Counted from the first letter of the stretch, positions 52,597 through 61,152 are shown. The stretch: DNA of 64,000 bases from an uncultured Phascolarctobacterium sp. (GCA_900545025.1 UQXH01000005.1:40289-104288), one strand, 5' to 3'. The notes: generated by a model from the letters alone, not told the origin. Made by a program: numbers and translations.

Positions 52597-53681
52597 ACCG
52601 GATCCGCCTTACTGTTTTGCTGATAATCCAACTGTGCCTGGACCATATCATCAAAGAACTTAGTCTTTGCCGGCTCATCGATAATAAAAGGTTTCTGGCT
52701 GCTGCAGCTCAGATAGTCCGGGACAAGTTCCAACACAGTATGAGCGGCGCTGGTTATCAGTTCTGGACTGATTTTCACGATTCTGCCCTTAATCCTCAGA
52801 ATGCTTCTTGCTACCCGCCCCAAAGTAACTGCTGAGGTAAGTTTTGTCGCCTTGACAATAACTTCGTATTCCGGATAACTTCTCTGTCGTCTATAGGTAA
52901 TGATCTTGCCCTCGCTGTTACAGATATGACCGCTGCCGCTGACCGGGAAGCTGTCGCCCATGGGCAGTCCTCCCACTACCAGCTCGTACAGCTCTTTGCC
53001 GCCGCCATCAGCAGCGGGAATCAGCGAAATATCATCTCGTACCGGTATCCCGTCCATGGCCAACCAGCCAAATTCCTGGCATCCGTACAAATCATGTACC
53101 TCTGCCTGCAGCACACTTTCAGCAACGCTAAGCAGTTCCAAATCCAAAGGCGTGCCGGCAGTCAGCAAGATGATATTTTGAGGCAGTTCCTGTGCCACTC
53201 CCATATGCCGGGCATCCTCCAAGGCTGCCCGTATAAAGGAGGATTCGCCTACAACGGCTTTAGGCTTAAACTCATGTAAAGCTGCTAAAAAAGCATCTCT
53301 GCTGGAACGCACAAGGAAAGACCATTCAAGTCCATATTGCTTAAAAGCTTCTCCAGAAAAAACATTTACCAGAGGCGGATAGGTAACAAGCACCCTGTCC
53401 CCTGCCTTCAGTCCCACCCGTTCAAGAATCCTGAACGAGGCCTCAATTCTTGCCGGCATTTCCGCATAGGTTACACCAACAATATTCTGAAAAGCAGAAG
53501 ACCCGGTTGTAAATGTCAGATAAGCAAAATTAAGAGGAGTATGAACTTCTTCAATGGTATGAGCCGCTGTCGGTCCGGCTATTCCCTTATCAGAAAGTGT
53601 TCTTCGGGGCATATCTTCAAATTTAGGCGCAGAGCCAAATTCTTTTACCAGGCTGCTGATTTCATCCAGGATGCTGTTCAT
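52578..53681 (-). CDS. madH: Deacetyl-ACP:acetate ligase MadH
   Basis: A 367-residue acyl-adenylating enzyme that loads acetate on the carrier to give the active acetyl-ACP. It has the adenylation core LTFTTGSSAF (near 55, the P-loop-like motif), LYGCQEFGW (near 200), and a truncated C-terminal subdomain (IKGRIVKISPE near 285), consistent with MadH being shorter than typical CoA ligases. Between madD and mdcG as in M. rubra. Confidence 0.88.
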   Translation of the reverse strand: MNSILDEISSLVKEFGSAPKFEDMPRRTLSDKGIAGPTAAHTIEEVHTPLNFAYLTFTTGSSAFQNIVGVTYAEMPARIEASFRILERVGLKAGDRVLVTYPPLVNVFSGEAFKQYGLEWSFLVRSSRDAFLAALHEFKPKAVVGESSFIRAALEDARHMGVAQELPQNIILLTAGTPLDLELLSVAESVLQAEVHDLYGCQEFGWLAMDGIPVRDDISLIPAADGGGKELYELVVGGLPMGDSFPVSGSGHICNSEGKIITYRRQRSYPEYEVIVKATKLTSAVTLGRVARSILRIKGRIVKISPELITSAAHTVLELVPDYLSCSSQKPFIIDEPAKTKFFDDMVQAQLDYQQNSKADPVWTKRS

Positions 53682-53699
53682 ACTTACCCTCCTAATCTA

Positions 53700-54590
53700 T
53701 TAAGCGTTAATATATTTATCGGCTACAGCATCAAATTCTTCGTTTACTTTTTTGATGGCAGCCATGCGGTGGGTACGTCCGCCGCGTTCATTACCCAGGA
53801 TGCCGCGGCCCCAAGGACCAAGCAGTTCATACTTACCTTCGGCTTTAAGAGCGGCAACTTCTTTAATATGTTTGATAATTACATCGCGCATATCTTCCGG
53901 TTTTTCAACGATTTCCTGTACGCCGCCAAGTTTATAGAAGAAGTCAACGCCGGCTGCAAAAACAGGGTTGCTCTTGGACAGTTCTTCCAAGCGTTCAATA
54001 TCCATCTTGGTAATACGGGAAATAGATGTAATAGGCATTACGTGAATCATAGTGCCATATTCTTTGGACAGTGCCAGGATATGGTCTGCCTGCAGGCCAT
54101 GGCACAGGAAAGCACCGGAAATCGCACGGCCAATAACCATGGCGATAATAGGATGGCCGGTCTTTCTTGCTTCAGCCAGAGCCAGCTGATAACCGCCGGT
54201 GGATTTATTCATGCCGGCAATTTCTTCCATCTTGCCAGGGCCATTGCCCGGGGTGTCAACAATCAGAACGATCGGTCTTTTTTCTGCCAGCGGTTTATCT
54301 TTATCAGTTTCAATAGTGCGGTAAACAGCAGTAGCCATCTTATAGCCTTCTTCCAAACCGATTACACCGCCAAATACAACCGGGAATCTTTCGTTAAAAG
54401 CATAAGCATCGTTAGCGATGACAGTTACAGTCATGCCGTCCATTTTGCCGGTACCTACTACAGAACCGGGACCATATTCAGGGTCAAATTCAAAAGTACC
54501 AACATGATTTTCTTCAAAGGAACCGCTGTCTAAAATCATGTCTATCGCATCACGGCCGCGGCCAATCATAGTGTTGTCTAATTCTTCCAT
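53700..54590 (-). CDS. madD: Malonate decarboxylase carboxytransferase subunit MadD (gamma)
   Basis: A 296-residue crotonase-like carboxyltransferase subunit that, with MadC, moves CO2 from malonyl-ACP to biotin. Features: DPEYGPGSVVGTGKMDGMTV (near 31), IVDTPGNGPGKMEEI (near 110), and AMVIGRAISGAFLCHGLQAD (near 150) with the Gly-Ala oxyanion region. Similar in fold to acetyl-CoA carboxylase alpha-type subunits. 19 bases after madC-madD pair spacing, typical operon. Confidence 0.93.
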   Translation of the reverse strand: MEELDNTMIGRGRDAIDMILDSGSFEENHVGTFEFDPEYGPGSVVGTGKMDGMTVTVIANDAYAFNERFPVVFGGVIGLEEGYKMATAVYRTIETDKDKPLAEKRPIVLIVDTPGNGPGKMEEIAGMNKSTGGYQLALAEARKTGHPIIAMVIGRAISGAFLCHGLQADHILALSKEYGTMIHVMPITSISRITKMDIERLEELSKSNPVFAAGVDFFYKLGGVQEIVEKPEDMRDVIIKHIKEVAALKAEGKYELLGPWGRGILGNERGGRTHRMAAIKKVNEEFDAVADKYINA

Positions 54591-54610
54591 GTTTGTTACC
54601 TCCTCTGCCC

Positions 54611-55570
54611 TTATGCGCGTTCTCTGCGTTTTACTACTTTCAGGAATTCAGCAGTGCTGAGTTCGGGAAGTTCCGCAGGATTTTCGTTACCGAAATATTT
54701 CCACAGATCCATGGAATCTTTCGGCTGCATATCGCCAACCAATTTAACCAGGCCTTGCTGCTCTTGCACAAGCTTCAAAGAACCGATACGGCGCATTTTT
54801 TCGATTTCATCCATGGGGATGTCGGCTACTTCAGCCAGGACATTATTGAAATCGCCAATCTTATCTTCTACCAGATAATTGCAGTCCTGGATGATATATT
54901 TATGTTTAGCGCCGGTGGTACGATATACCAGAGCTTTGTTAGAAGCATCAAATTCATCCTTGCCCATTTCCTGCTCGATTACTTCCGGGCCGGTCAGACC
55001 GATACGGCCTTCTTCGTTCATAACGATAACGTCGGTAGCTGCAGCTACAAAGCCCATACCACCGAAGCAGCCGACTTTGCTGCCTACTACGGAGACGATG
55101 GGAACAATACCACGGCAGTCCTGGAAGGCATCCATTACTTCCGCATGAGCCAGCAGGCCTGCATTTGCTTCATGCAGACGTACGCCGCCAGTTTCAAAAG
55201 AGATAGCTACCAGCGGACGGCGGGCAGCATAATCATCGGGATGCTGTTCTTTAATTGCTGCGGCAGCTTTTAAAGCCAGACGGATAGTAGCAACCATTTT
55301 GCCGCCGTTCACTTCGCCGATTGCACCGCCGATAAATTTACCTTCCATGGAAACAACAAAAACAGGATGTTTACCAATCAGACCTACGCCGGTAACGGTA
55401 CCGTCGTCAAATTCCACAGCAGCTCCCAATACGGGAAGATGCGGGCTGCAGTAACGGTCGATAGGGCACAGGAATTCAGTAAAAGTATCTTTATCAACTA
55501 AGCCCAGCGCACGTTCACGGGCATTAGCATCGAAAAAGCTGCTGTTAGCAAGCTCAGTCCAACTTTTCAT
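54611..55570 (-). CDS. madC: Malonate decarboxylase carboxytransferase subunit MadC (beta)
   Basis: A 319-residue carboxyltransferase subunit of the acetyl-CoA carboxylase beta-like fold. Motifs: SFFDANARERALGLVDKD at the start, GAVEFDDGTVTGVGLIG, ETGGVRLHEANAGL and SVVGSKVGCFGGMGFVAA (near 150-165), where the glycines form the oxyanion holes. Follows madE by one base, so translation is coupled. Confidence 0.94.
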   Translation of the reverse strand: MKSWTELANSSFFDANARERALGLVDKDTFTEFLCPIDRYCSPHLPVLGAAVEFDDGTVTGVGLIGKHPVFVVSMEGKFIGGAIGEVNGGKMVATIRLALKAAAAIKEQHPDDYAARRPLVAISFETGGVRLHEANAGLLAHAEVMDAFQDCRGIVPIVSVVGSKVGCFGGMGFVAAATDVIVMNEEGRIGLTGPEVIEQEMGKDEFDASNKALVYRTTGAKHKYIIQDCNYLVEDKIGDFNNVLAEVADIPMDEIEKMRRIGSLKLVQEQQGLVKLVGDMQPKDSMDLWKYFGNENPAELPELSTAEFLKVVKRRERA

Positions 55571-55571
55571 C

Positions 55572-55898
55572 TTATTCAGCCTCCTTTGCTGTAGCTTCAG
55601 CCAAAGCCTGACGCAATCTCATGTACACTACGATAGGTGTAGCGTTGTCGTCATTGATTTCAATGCTGATATTACCTACGCCGGTATCATTGACAAATTT
55701 CTCAATCATTTTTTCCCAAACTGCATCAAAACCTTTAACAGGAGTTACTACTTTTGCCTTTACATTGCCACCCAGGTCTTTTTTCTCAAACAATACTTCC
55801 AGGTCGCCGGAACCGGTTACGCCGAGATGGGACCATTCCTTAGCAATAGTTTGAGTAGCCTCTGATTTGAATTCAAATTCCAATACTTGTAATGCCAC
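55572..55898 (-). CDS. madE: Malonate decarboxylase acyl carrier protein MadE
   Basis: A 108-residue acyl carrier whose active serine carries the phosphoribosyl-dephospho-CoA group. The modification site is in HLGVTGSGDLEVLF (serine near residue 30), the MdcC/MadE consensus. The carrier cycles between acetyl and malonyl forms on MadA. Directly downstream of madA, RBS GAGGAGAGA. Confidence 0.95.
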   Translation of the reverse strand: MALQVLEFEFKSEATQTIAKEWSHLGVTGSGDLEVLFEKKDLGGNVKAKVVTPVKGFDAVWEKMIEKFVNDTGVGNISIEINDDNATPIVVYMRLRQALAEATAKEAE

Positions 55899-55913
55899 TT
55901 TTCTCTCCTCCTC

Positions 55914-57587
55914 TTACCAGTTTCTGAATTTAGCAGGCGGATTATACAAGCCTTTAGACCAAACAACAAGGTCATGGACATTTTTCGCAGCCAGCATGGA
56001 GCGGTTAGCCCTGCTCATATCAATGCCCAGATCAGCCGGAGTCTTGATAACGCCCAGTTCACGCAGACGTTTGGTTTCTTTCGGATCAGCTTTCATACCG
56101 ACTTCGGTGAAACCTGCGATACCACGGATTGCAGCGGTACGTTCTTCCATGTTGCGGCATTTAGGCAGGTAAGCGATGCCTTCTTCAGTAATGATATGAG
56201 TAAGGTCGTCACCGTAAATCATAACGGGCTCGATAGACAGGTTAGCGTTTTTAGCCAGAGCGAAAGCATCCAGTTCTTCTACGAAGCCAGGCGCCAGTTT
56301 TTCACGGAAGGTTTCAGCCAGCTGTACTACCAGGCGTTTGCCGCGGCGTACAGGTCCCCACAGTTCAGAATTCAGAGCATATTCTTCGCCGCATTTCAGC
56401 CATGCACCTGAGGAATGACGACGTCCTTTCGGATCGCAGCCCATATTAGGCGCGCCACCGAAGCCTGCTACACGGTTAGCGGTTGCAGTAGAGCTGTTGC
56501 CGTACGGGTCGATCTGCAAAGTGCCGCCGATAAACATATCGATTGCATAGTGACCGGCAGTTTGTGAAAAAGCACGGTTAGAACGCATGGAACCATCAGG
56601 ACCTACGAAGAAGATATCACTGCGGGCAGCAACATAATCTTCCATACCCAGCTCGCCGCCGAAACAGTGAACGGATTCTACCCAACCGGTTTCGATTGCA
56701 GGAATCAGAGTCGGATGCGGATTCAAAATAAAGTTCTTGCAGATTTTGCCCTTCAATCCAAGCTCTTCGCCATAGGTAGGCAGCAGCAGTTCGATTGCCG
56801 CAGTGTCAAAACCGATACCATGGTTCAGAGAAGTAACTTCATATTCGCCGTAGATGCCTTTAATAGCCATCATGCCTTTCAAAACCTGAGCGTCGGTAAT
56901 AAGGGCCGGATCGCGGGTAAACAGCGGCTCGATATAGAACGGTTTCGGAGACTGTACTACATAGTCAACCCAGTCGCCGGGAATGTCGACGCGCGGCAGT
57001 TCGTCAACAATCTCATTAACCTGGGCAATAACGATGCCCTGACGGAATTTAGTAGCTTCGACAATAGCCGGGGTATCTTCCGTACTGAACCCGGTAAACA
57101 GATTGCCTTTTCTGTCTGCCATAGTAGCTGCTACCAAAGCTACACGCGGAGTAAGGTCAACAAAGTAACGACCATACAGTTCCAGATAAGTATGGATTGC
57201 ACCAAGTTCCAGCTTACCTTCCTTAAGGAATTGAGCTATACGTCCAGCCTGGGGGCCAGAGAAAGACATATCCAGTTTTTTGGCAATGCCTTTTTCGAAT
57301 ACATCCAGATGCTCCGGCAAGGTAAGTACTGACTGTACCATGTGCAGATCGTGAACTTTGGCAGGATCAACCTGACACAAGCATTTAGCCAAAAAATCTG
57401 CCTGTTTTTGGTTGTTGCCTTCAATATTTACTTTGTCGAACGGTTTGATTACCGCTTCAAGCAAAGCCACAGTATCTTTGGCATCAACAATTTTTCCTTC
57501 CTTGACGTAGGGAGCAGCATTTTTTGCACGTTCCATTGCGTCTTTTTTCAGAGTGTCCCACTCACGAGTGATTCCTTTGTACTCCAT
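55914..57587 (-). CDS. madA: Acetyl-ACP:malonate ACP transferase MadA (alpha)
   Basis: A 557-residue CoA-transferase-like alpha subunit that exchanges acetate for malonate on the carrier MadE. Motifs: ITREWDTLKKDAMERA (start), GALHTYLELYGRYF-like region, SLNHGIGFDTAAIEL (near 270), GSMRSNRAFSQTAGHYAID and FGGAPNMGCDPKGRRHSS (near 410). Its frame is open 34 codons upstream, but that part runs through a terminator and the hutP2 end; the ATG at 57587 has AAAGGAGAG. First gene after terminator T3. Confidence 0.94.
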   Translation of the reverse strand: MEYKGITREWDTLKKDAMERAKNAAPYVKEGKIVDAKDTVALLEAVIKPFDKVNIEGNNQKQADFLAKCLCQVDPAKVHDLHMVQSVLTLPEHLDVFEKGIAKKLDMSFSGPQAGRIAQFLKEGKLELGAIHTYLELYGRYFVDLTPRVALVAATMADRKGNLFTGFSTEDTPAIVEATKFRQGIVIAQVNEIVDELPRVDIPGDWVDYVVQSPKPFYIEPLFTRDPALITDAQVLKGMMAIKGIYGEYEVTSLNHGIGFDTAAIELLLPTYGEELGLKGKICKNFILNPHPTLIPAIETGWVESVHCFGGELGMEDYVAARSDIFFVGPDGSMRSNRAFSQTAGHYAIDMFIGGTLQIDPYGNSSTATANRVAGFGGAPNMGCDPKGRRHSSGAWLKCGEEYALNSELWGPVRRGKRLVVQLAETFREKLAPGFVEELDAFALAKNANLSIEPVMIYGDDLTHIITEEGIAYLPKCRNMEERTAAIRGIAGFTEVGMKADPKETKRLRELGVIKTPADLGIDMSRANRSMLAAKNVHDLVVWSKGLYNPPAKFRNW

Positions 57588-57637
57588 TACGGTCTCTCCT
57601 TTCTGAATAAGAAAAGCTTCATATATTAAGGCTAAAT

Positions 57638-57679
57638 AAAAAAAGAGAGTATATGCAGGTCTTGCCTGCTCATACTCTC
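57638..57679 (-). terminator. Attenuator-like terminator T3 between hutP2 and madA
   Basis: On the minus strand, 15-bp stem (57665-57679 with 57645-57659; one G-U, one A-A mismatch) closed by a CAAGA loop, followed by seven T. The 5' arm is NAG-rich (GAGAGAGTATGAGCAGG). It ends 50 bases before the madA start and 29 bases after hutP2, inside a run that must be co-transcribed for the pathway to work, so regulated read-through is implied. Confidence 0.85.
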
Positions 57680-57708
57680 TCATTCCCATTATTCTTTTTT
57701 ATTCAGCG

Positions 57709-58155
57709 CTATATATGCATCACACCCAGCCCTGCGCGATCATGATTAGTCATATAATGCAGTGCTGATTTACCAAATAAGGCAACTGCTATCCAAGTAT
57801 CGTCACGTGCCACAGCAATCTTCATGGCCAGATTGGCGCTAGTACTTACACTTACCAGGATGCCTTTTTTTGCCTCTTCAGTCGCATGTATCAATGCATG
57901 AATATCATTAGTAGTTTTTTGAATAACACCGGAATTTAAACTTGCGCCAATAACAGCACGATTGATTTTTTCGTTAAAATCGTCAAAAGATGTCCTTCCG
58001 CCAACTTCTGTAACCACGGCCTTAAATCCGTTTTTAGCTACTATCTGTTTAACCTTTTCTTCATCATAAATAGTCTGTGTTAAAGCCAGCAGCATGGCAG
58101 CTATTCCAGAACTGTTAACACTGTTCTCCAATAAAGTCCGTGTACAATCAGTCAT
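57709..58155 (-). CDS. HutP-family RNA-binding antiterminator-like protein (copy 2)
   Basis: A 148-residue HutP homologue, same length as the first copy and the Bacillus HutP. HutP binds histidine and Mg2+, then NAG-triplet RNA to open the hut terminator. Key motif HALIHATEEAKKG (near residue 84) supplies the metal-site histidines, and the C terminus HDRAGLGVMHI supplies the final histidine. NRAVIGASLNSGVIQ is the family's core. The ATG at 58155 follows AGAAGG. It sits between birA and terminator T3, just before madA. Confidence 0.85.
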   Translation of the reverse strand: MTDCTRTLLENSVNSSGIAAMLLALTQTIYDEEKVKQIVAKNGFKAVVTEVGGRTSFDDFNEKINRAVIGASLNSGVIQKTTNDIHALIHATEEAKKGILVSVSTSANLAMKIAVARDDTWIAVALFGKSALHYMTNHDRAGLGVMHI

Positions 58156-58172
58156 CACGATCAATCCTTCTC

Positions 58173-58916
58173 TCAACGAATGCTTATTTCTCCAAAATCA
58201 AAACTCCTCTGTATTCCTTCTTCATTGCGAACCAAGAGTGACCCCTTGGCTCCCATATCTACTGCCGTACCTGCAAAGATTATCCTGTCGTTATCTTTGA
58301 CCAGTACTTTCTGCCCCAGCGTGCAACTATATTGCTTCCATTGCCTAAACAGGCTTTCCGGACCATGCTCAAGCCATTCTTCATACAGAGCAACTATTTC
58401 CTGCAGCACTTTTTGTAAGACCTCGTCGCAGTCAGCACACTTCCCTGTACTTAGCAGCAAAGATGAAGCAATGCTCTGAAGCTCTTTGGAAAAATCCTCC
58501 TGCCGGAGATTAACATTGATACCTATCCCAAGTATTGCATAATCAACCAAACCGTTTTCATCAAGCTTCATTTCCGACAGGATACCGCATATTTTTTTCC
58601 CTTCTAACAGTAAGTCATTAGGCCACTTTATCTTTACTTGCGCTGTTTCGTAAATACAATTCAATGCCTTTACCACAGCAACTCCAGCCAATAATGTCAG
58701 CTGTGCCACATTTTCAGGATTAATGTGCGGGCGCAGGATGATTGAAAACCATAGCCCGCCATCAGGAGAGTTCCATACTCTTCCCATCCTTCCGCTGGCA
58801 CCGCGCTGCTTTTGGGCTATTATAACAGTACCTTCATCAGCTCCATGCATTGCAGCATCTACAGCAGTAATATTAGTAGATTCTAAAACATCATAATAAT
58901 GTAACTGTAAATCCAT
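58173..58916 (-). CDS. birA: Biotin-[acetyl-CoA-carboxylase] ligase, catalytic-only
   Basis: A 247-residue biotin protein ligase lacking the N-terminal DNA-binding domain of E. coli BirA. It has the biotinyl-adenylate motif GASGRMGRVWNSPDGGLWFS (near 40-60), KIKWPNDLLLEGKKICGIL (near 98-115) and a C-terminal SH3-like domain. Placed inside the operon between madB and hutP2, so it is dedicated to biotinylating MadF. RBS is weak. Confidence 0.9.
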   Translation of the reverse strand: MDLQLHYYDVLESTNITAVDAAMHGADEGTVIIAQKQRGASGRMGRVWNSPDGGLWFSIILRPHINPENVAQLTLLAGVAVVKALNCIYETAQVKIKWPNDLLLEGKKICGILSEMKLDENGLVDYAILGIGINVNLRQEDFSKELQSIASSLLLSTGKCADCDEVLQKVLQEIVALYEEWLEHGPESLFRQWKQYSCTLGQKVLVKDNDRIIFAGTAVDMGAKGSLLVRNEEGIQRSFDFGEISIR

Positions 58917-58944
58917 AACAGATACCCGTTAAAAACTATCTGGA

Positions 58945-60156
58945 TTATTTTACCATGCCAATAGTTGCAATAAATACGCCGCAGGCAATCGCAGATACGA
59001 TTACGCCGCCGATATTAGCGCCCATAGCCACAGGCATTACTACTGCAAAAGGATCTTCGTCTTCAGCAGCATGCTGAGCAATTTTAGCGGTAGTAGGTAC
59101 GCAGGATACGCCGGCGATACCGACTACAGGATTGAAGTTGCCTTTCTTAAACCAGTACACAACCCAGCCGCCAAGGATACCTACGACGCCGGACACGGCA
59201 AGAGCCAATACGCCAAGTACGATAAGGGGAGCTACTTTAGGATTCAGCAGGGTAGATGCTTCACACAAAGTACCCAGCAGCAGGCCCAGCATCAAAGTGC
59301 CGGTATACAATACAGTATTTTCAATTAAGTCCTGATAAGGTACGATTTCTGCTTCCTTAATAGCCATACCGAGGAAGAAGGACATAATAAGCGGTGCAGC
59401 CATCGGCAGCAGGATGCACAGCAGGGCGCAGCAGACAAGGATAAAGATAAATTTCTTTGTTTTTGGAACTTCCGGTGCATCAAACCAGATATCATTGCCT
59501 CTGTATTTTTTCGGTACCAGCATTTTTACCAGCGCCGGATAGCCCGCATAAGTAAGGCTCAGGTACAGGTAAGCGATAACAGAAATCGGTACAAACAGAT
59601 GGGGAGCCAGCATCAGGGAAGTAAACAGAACCATCGGGCCGTCAGCGCCGCCGATGGAGGCAACAGCCGCAGCTTCAGGAGGAGTAAGTCCAAGGTGCAC
59701 GCCAAGAATCAAGGTAACAAAAGTACCTGCTTCAGCGAAGATAGCAATAATAATAGAGGTCCAGGGATTAGCCAGGATGAAACTGATTTCACACATAGCG
59801 CCTACACCCATGAATACCAGGCAGGCAACCAGACTGTTGCTGAAAGTAAGGTTGTAGATAGGCTGCAGGAAGTTAATCTGCATGATATCTACCAAAGCGC
59901 CGGGCTCGGAAATCAACGGATCAAGGAACAAAGTGCCCAGTTTACCACCGTCTAAAAATAACACGCCGCAGTTAATACAAATCATGCCGATACCCATCGG
60001 TACCATGATCAATGGCTCTAAAGTACGTTTAAAGCCAAGATAGGCAAGGAAAAAGCCAAAAATAATCAACGCGATTCTGGCACCAGCAATAACAGGATCC
60101 TGCACAAACAGGCTGGCTATACCAGGAAACAAAGTAGCAACGATATTTGTATCCAT
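58945..60156 (-). CDS. madB: Carboxybiotin decarboxylase, Na+-pumping membrane subunit MadB
   Basis: A 403-residue polytopic membrane protein of the OadB/MmdB/GcdB family. It decarboxylates carboxybiotin on MadF and exports Na+. Hallmarks: MQINFLQPIYNLTFSN (near 95), the Asp-containing re-entrant motif ASIGGADGPMVLFTSL (near 167), and C-terminal GVSCVPTTAKIAQHAAEDEDP and AMGANIGGVIVSAIACG. Coupled to the small upstream ORF (TAATG). Confidence 0.95.
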   Translation of the reverse strand: MDTNIVATLFPGIASLFVQDPVIAGARIALIIFGFFLAYLGFKRTLEPLIMVPMGIGMICINCGVLFLDGGKLGTLFLDPLISEPGALVDIMQINFLQPIYNLTFSNSLVACLVFMGVGAMCEISFILANPWTSIIIAIFAEAGTFVTLILGVHLGLTPPEAAAVASIGGADGPMVLFTSLMLAPHLFVPISVIAYLYLSLTYAGYPALVKMLVPKKYRGNDIWFDAPEVPKTKKFIFILVCCALLCILLPMAAPLIMSFFLGMAIKEAEIVPYQDLIENTVLYTGTLMLGLLLGTLCEASTLLNPKVAPLIVLGVLALAVSGVVGILGGWVVYWFKKGNFNPVVGIAGVSCVPTTAKIAQHAAEDEDPFAVVMPVAMGANIGGVIVSAIACGVFIATIGMVK

Positions 60157-60287
60157 TACTGATCCATCCCCTCTCCATTAGAACTTCCGCCCATAATTTT
60201 ATTGAGCAGTACGACAGCGCCAATCATAAACAAAGCGATGGCGGCAGTAAATAAATAAGCAAAACCAGCGTATGCCTCAACGCTCAT
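60156..60287 (-). CDS. Small single-span membrane protein before madB (43 aa)
   Basis: A 43-residue protein (start MSVEAYAGFAYLFTAA, end GEGMDQ) with one transmembrane helix (about residues 8-28) and a short hydrophilic tail. RBS GAAAGGAGAA is strong, and its stop overlaps the madB start (TAATG). By position it could play the role of the small gamma-type subunit (OadG-like) that binds and stabilises the decarboxylase beta subunit, but sequence alone cannot prove this. M. rubra also has small genes (madY, madZ) of unknown role near the front of the cluster. Confidence 0.7.
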   Translation of the reverse strand: MSVEAYAGFAYLFTAAIALFMIGAVVLLNKIMGGSSNGEGMDQ

Positions 60288-60353
60288 AATTTAATTCTCC
60301 TTTCAAATATTATTTACCAGTAAGACTATTTGTAATTTCCGGACATTCCAAAT

Positions 60354-60395
60354 AAAAAAGACGAAGAAATAGAACAGGACTCTATCTCTCCGTCT
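60354..60395 (-). terminator. Attenuator-like terminator T2 in the mad leader
   Basis: On the minus strand, 15-bp stem with two G-U pairs (60381-60395 with 60359-60373), seven-base loop, then TTTTT. The 5' arm and flank read GAGACGGAGAGATAGAG, a NAG-triplet series. It is 67 bases upstream of the small gene before madB. Confidence 0.85.
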
Positions 60396-60489
60396 CCGAT
60401 ATTTTACTGGCAATAACCTGTTGATTACTCTTACTTATTGTTTATATGCTATATTCTAAGTCTATCCTGCCATCAATAGGCATACAAAC

Positions 60490-60522
60490 AAAAAGAGACC
60501 AAGCGATTTCTCACTCAGTCTC
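60490..60522 (-). terminator. Attenuator-like terminator T1 in the mad leader
   Basis: On the minus strand, 12-bp stem (60511-60522 with 60495-60506, three G-U pairs) with GAAA tetraloop, then TTTTT. The 5' arm is GAGACTGAGTGA, again NAG-rich. T1 and T2 lie in tandem, 95 bases apart, both between hutP1 and the structural genes. Confidence 0.85.
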
Positions 60523-60540
60523 CATTATTTCATTGTAAGA

Positions 60541-60598
60541 GCTTTCTGCATTCTAAACTCTCAATCTCTCTTGAGCTTATTCTAATATAAATACACAT
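60541..60598 (-). promoter_or_regulatory. NAG-triplet-rich leader segment
   Basis: The minus strand reads AGAATAAGCTCAAGAGAG then ATTGAGAGTTTAGAATGCAG, with at least eight NAG triplets (TAG, AAG, GAG, CAG) spaced by one to four bases, immediately upstream of T1. This is the kind of sequence HutP binds; an AAGAG/CTCTT pairing could provide a competing structure. Binding is inferred. Confidence 0.5.
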
Positions 60599-60630
60599 TT
60601 TTGTCAATATTGCTCACAGCATTTTATTTT

Positions 60631-61077
60631 TTAAATATGCATCGTACCTACACATGCACGTCGGTGATTGGTTATATAATAAAGCGCCGAATAACCGACA
60701 AACGCTACTGACAACCAGGTCTTATGGCGTACGACAGCAATCTTCAAGGCAACATTGACCATGATAGACGTACTGGCCAGAAATCCTCGTGATGCTTCTT
60801 CGGCAGCATGGATAACGGCATGTATTTCATTAACTTCTTTCGTAATGACGCCCTTGTTTAAACACGCCCCGATAATATGCCCTATAATCTTTCTGCCAAA
60901 GTCTGTTTCGTCACCGCCAAATTCCGTAACAACATACCGATAACCTTTCTTGGCACATAAATCTTTCAATATATCTTCAGCCGTTATCGTACTTGACATA
61001 GCCAAGCACAGGGCAGCCGACTGTGTGTCTACCAGCATATCTTCAAGAATATGTTCATACAGTCTATTATCAGTCAT
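60631..61077 (-). CDS. HutP-family RNA-binding antiterminator-like protein (copy 1)
   Basis: A 148-residue HutP homologue, first gene of the mad transcript, with its own promoter and an AAGGTGG ribosome site. It shares the core HIIGACLNKGVIT, the metal-site histidines in IHAVIHAAEEASRG (near 84), and the C-terminal TNHRRACVGTMHI. Differs from copy 2 mostly in the N-terminal 50 residues. It precedes tandem terminators T1 and T2, whereas copy 2 precedes T3. No hut (histidine) genes are in the window. Confidence 0.85.
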   Translation of the reverse strand: MTDNRLYEHILEDMLVDTQSAALCLAMSSTITAEDILKDLCAKKGYRYVVTEFGGDETDFGRKIIGHIIGACLNKGVITKEVNEIHAVIHAAEEASRGFLASTSIMVNVALKIAVVRHKTWLSVAFVGYSALYYITNHRRACVGTMHI

Positions 61078-61107
61078 ATGGTCACCACCTTATTCCAATA
61101 CAAATCT

Positions 61108-61136
61108 TTTATATAACCTGATAGTTTGCAATACAA
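61108..61136 (-). promoter_or_regulatory. Candidate promoter of the mad operon
   Basis: TTGTAT (61131-61136) and TATAAA (61108-61113) on the minus strand, 17-base spacer, 30 bases before hutP1 and after the map terminator. Sequence is a plausible sigma-A promoter but not a strong one. Confidence 0.55.
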
Positions 61137-61152
61137 ATTCCTCTATAGATGC

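Noticed and set aside
57588..57689. 34-codon N-terminal extension of MadA
   Set aside because: It would translate terminator T3 and the start at 57587 has a proper ribosome site.
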